Assembly: GCA_964544765.1 (NCBI GenBank)
Contig: CAZJDM010000212.1
Location: 1-6,582, forward strand
Length of the DNA: 6,582 bases
DNA from: CAZJDM01 sp964544765
GTDB lineage: Bacteria > Bdellovibrionota_B > Oligoflexia > CAYFLR01
Reading direction: 5' to 3'
A program made the position numbers and the translations under genes. Of this stretch, positions 5,920-6,582 are shown piece by piece. Position 1 is the first letter of the stretch; every line of letters begins with the position of its first letter. The notes under the pieces were generated by a model. The model had not been told where the DNA came from, did no database searches, and was given only the letters and a program-made list of their open reading frames with translations.

Positions 5920-5980
5920 AGCACCTGACAGTATAGAGGGAGCTTCTAGGGCTAAGCCCAGAGACTCCATACCTAGTCTC
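5896..5980 (-). ncRNA. Candidate TnpB omega RNA (reRNA) scaffold
   Basis: Three hairpins lie end to end across the last codons of tnpB. In tnpB sense order they are GAGACT-N8-AGTCTC (5980-5961), GGGC-TTA-GCCC (5959-5949), and a long one at 5942-5896. The long one has a perfect 9-bp outer stem (CTCCCTCTA with TAGAGGGAG), a one-base bulge, three more pairs, a 2x2 internal loop, and a 7-bp stem with one mismatch closed by a four-base loop. In IS200/IS605 elements the guide RNA of TnpB is made from the tnpB 3' end plus the right end, with the guide taken from flanking DNA (established for ISDra2 TnpB). No T run follows on either strand, so this is not a simple terminator. The stems are seen directly; the RNA itself is inferred. 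Confidence 0.6.
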
Positions 5981-6582
5981 AAAATATTTTTCGCGGCATT
6001 ATAATCCGCATTTTCTGTATGTCCACATTTTTGACAATGGAACTCTTCTTGTGTTAGGCGATTTGATTTGGCGGTATGACCGCACTTTCTGCATCGCCTT
6101 GAGGTATTCTTTGGGGGTACTGCTACTATTTTATGTCCTTTCCACTCAGCCTTATACTCCAACATCCGTCTAAAAATGCCCCAACCTTGCCTCAGTATCG
6201 CTCGATTTAATCCAGATTTCTGAGCAACATTTTTACCAGGATTTTCTTTACTTCCTTTACTGCTTTTAGACATGTTTTTTATCAATAAATCCTCAATAAC
6301 AATTAAGCTGTGGTTCTTAACTAATCGAAAAGAGGTTTTATTCAAAAATTCATGTCTCTTACGAGCTATCTTACTGTGTAATTTTTGTTCAATCCTATTA
6401 TAGTAATTCCACCTTTTTGAATATTTGGATCGTTTGGCTTTTCGCCTTTGATTCCTTGCTATTTTATTTTCTAATTTCTTTATGCCTTCAGTATCTATAT
6501 TTTTATCATCTTTAGTACTCAAAGCTATAGTTTTACTGACTCCCATATCCAGTCCAATAGCATTGTCAGTATTCACTTCTTT
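5902..6582 (-). CDS. tnpB: TnpB, IS200/IS605-family RNA-guided nuclease (C-terminal part; start outside window)
   Basis: TnpB is an omega-RNA-guided DNA nuclease, the ancestor of Cas12, that helps IS200/IS605 elements persist. The frame stays open to the right edge (Lys-Glu precede the GTG at 6576), so that GTG is internal and the N-terminal REC/wedge part is missing. Counting from that GTG as residue 1, all three RuvC acids are present: D10 in IGLDMG, E95 in LIVIEDLLIKNM and D191 in NADYNAAKNIL. The zinc ribbon is intact (C162 and C165 in CRKCGHT; C181 and C184 in CQKCGHT). A basic helical region at 33-78 and the GWGIFRRMLEYKAEWKGHKI segment are also family-typical. No frameshift or stop is seen, so the visible nuclease core looks active. 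It ends in TAG 5904-5902 inside the antitoxin CDS. Whether a tnpA transposase lies beyond the window is unknown. Confidence 0.93.
   Translation of the reverse strand, partial: KEVNTDNAIGLDMGVSKTIALSTKDDKNIDTEGIKKLENKIARNQRRKAKRSKYSKRWNYYNRIEQKLHSKIARKRHEFLNKTSFRLVKNHSLIVIEDLLIKNMSKSSKGSKENPGKNVAQKSGLNRAILRQGWGIFRRMLEYKAEWKGHKIVAVPPKNTSRRCRKCGHTAKSNRLTQEEFHCQKCGHTENADYNAAKNILRLGMESLGLALEAPSILSGALATGS

Larger units (their letters stand above)
5887..6582 (-). mobile_element. IS200/IS605-family element, right-end portion
   Basis: It contains tnpB and the structured terminal DNA. The outer boundary is inferred: after the long hairpin the minus strand reads AGCATTCAC, then antitoxin codons whose protein sequence is still conserved. 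The boundary therefore probably falls between about 5886 and 5895. IS200/IS605 elements have subterminal hairpins instead of terminal inverted repeats and make no target duplication, which fits the absence of such repeats here. The left end is outside the window. Confidence 0.6.

Noticed and set aside
5896..5942. Bidirectional intrinsic terminator between the antitoxin and tnpB
   Set aside because: The stem is strong, but neither strand has a T run after it, and the internal loop and bulge pattern fits an IS end/guide-RNA hairpin better.
6574..6576. GTG as the start codon of tnpB
   Set aside because: The frame stays open upstream to the window edge, and the first RuvC aspartate follows only nine residues later, so the N-terminal domains must lie outside the window.
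1..6582. CRISPR array, tRNA or rRNA genes
   Set aside because: No regularly spaced direct repeats, cloverleaf-like segments or rRNA-like stretches were seen on either strand.

Overview
This AT-rich bacterial window holds a conserved chromosomal block followed by an accessory block. The organism is probably a predatory or deltaproteobacterium-like lineage (Bdellovibrionota or relatives). The basis is an ExbD/TolR protein directly followed by a single-pass protein with an AgmX/PglI-type C-terminal domain, near RNase J and an rph-rdgB pair. This placement is inference from gene content only.

Conserved part. Positions 2-292 are the 3' end of an exbD/tolR-like gene, cut by the window edge. Five bases later (298-1968) comes a 556-aa inner-membrane protein with a degenerate FHA-like N-terminus, one membrane span and an AgmX/PglI-like (TonB-analogous) C-terminus; the two probably work in one proton-motive-force-driven envelope complex. 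A sigma-70-like promoter with a perfect extended -10 element starts at the stop codon of that gene and drives ribonuclease J (2027-3727). RNase J runs tail-to-tail into the minus-strand rph-rdgB operon, and its CDS overlaps rdgB by 23 bp. That operon encodes RNase PH (4407-5147) and the XTP/dITP pyrophosphatase RdgB (3705-4382).

Divergent intergenic region, 5148-5303. It carries the rph ribosome binding site, a likely rph promoter, a 7-bp dyad in the rph leader, and a near-perfect 20-bp palindrome adjoining a consensus TTGACA box in front of a toxin-antitoxin operon.

Accessory part. Positions 5304-5919 are a toxin-first type II system: a HigB/Gp49-like RelE-fold toxin and an XRE-family antitoxin, overlapping by 14 bp. 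An IS200/IS605-family tnpB, truncated by the window edge, enters from the other side on the minus strand, and its 3' end overlaps the antitoxin's last 18 bp. The DNA at this junction (5896-5980) folds into three consecutive hairpins on the tnpB sense strand. This is the arrangement expected of a TnpB guide RNA (omega RNA/reRNA), whose guide segment would then be antitoxin coding sequence. It is the most interesting signal in the window.

The families of rnj, rph, rdgB, the TA pair and tnpB are clear from motifs. Promoter positions, the exact end of the insertion element, and any function of the RNA structure are inferred. No stretch longer than 300 bases lacks a gene.
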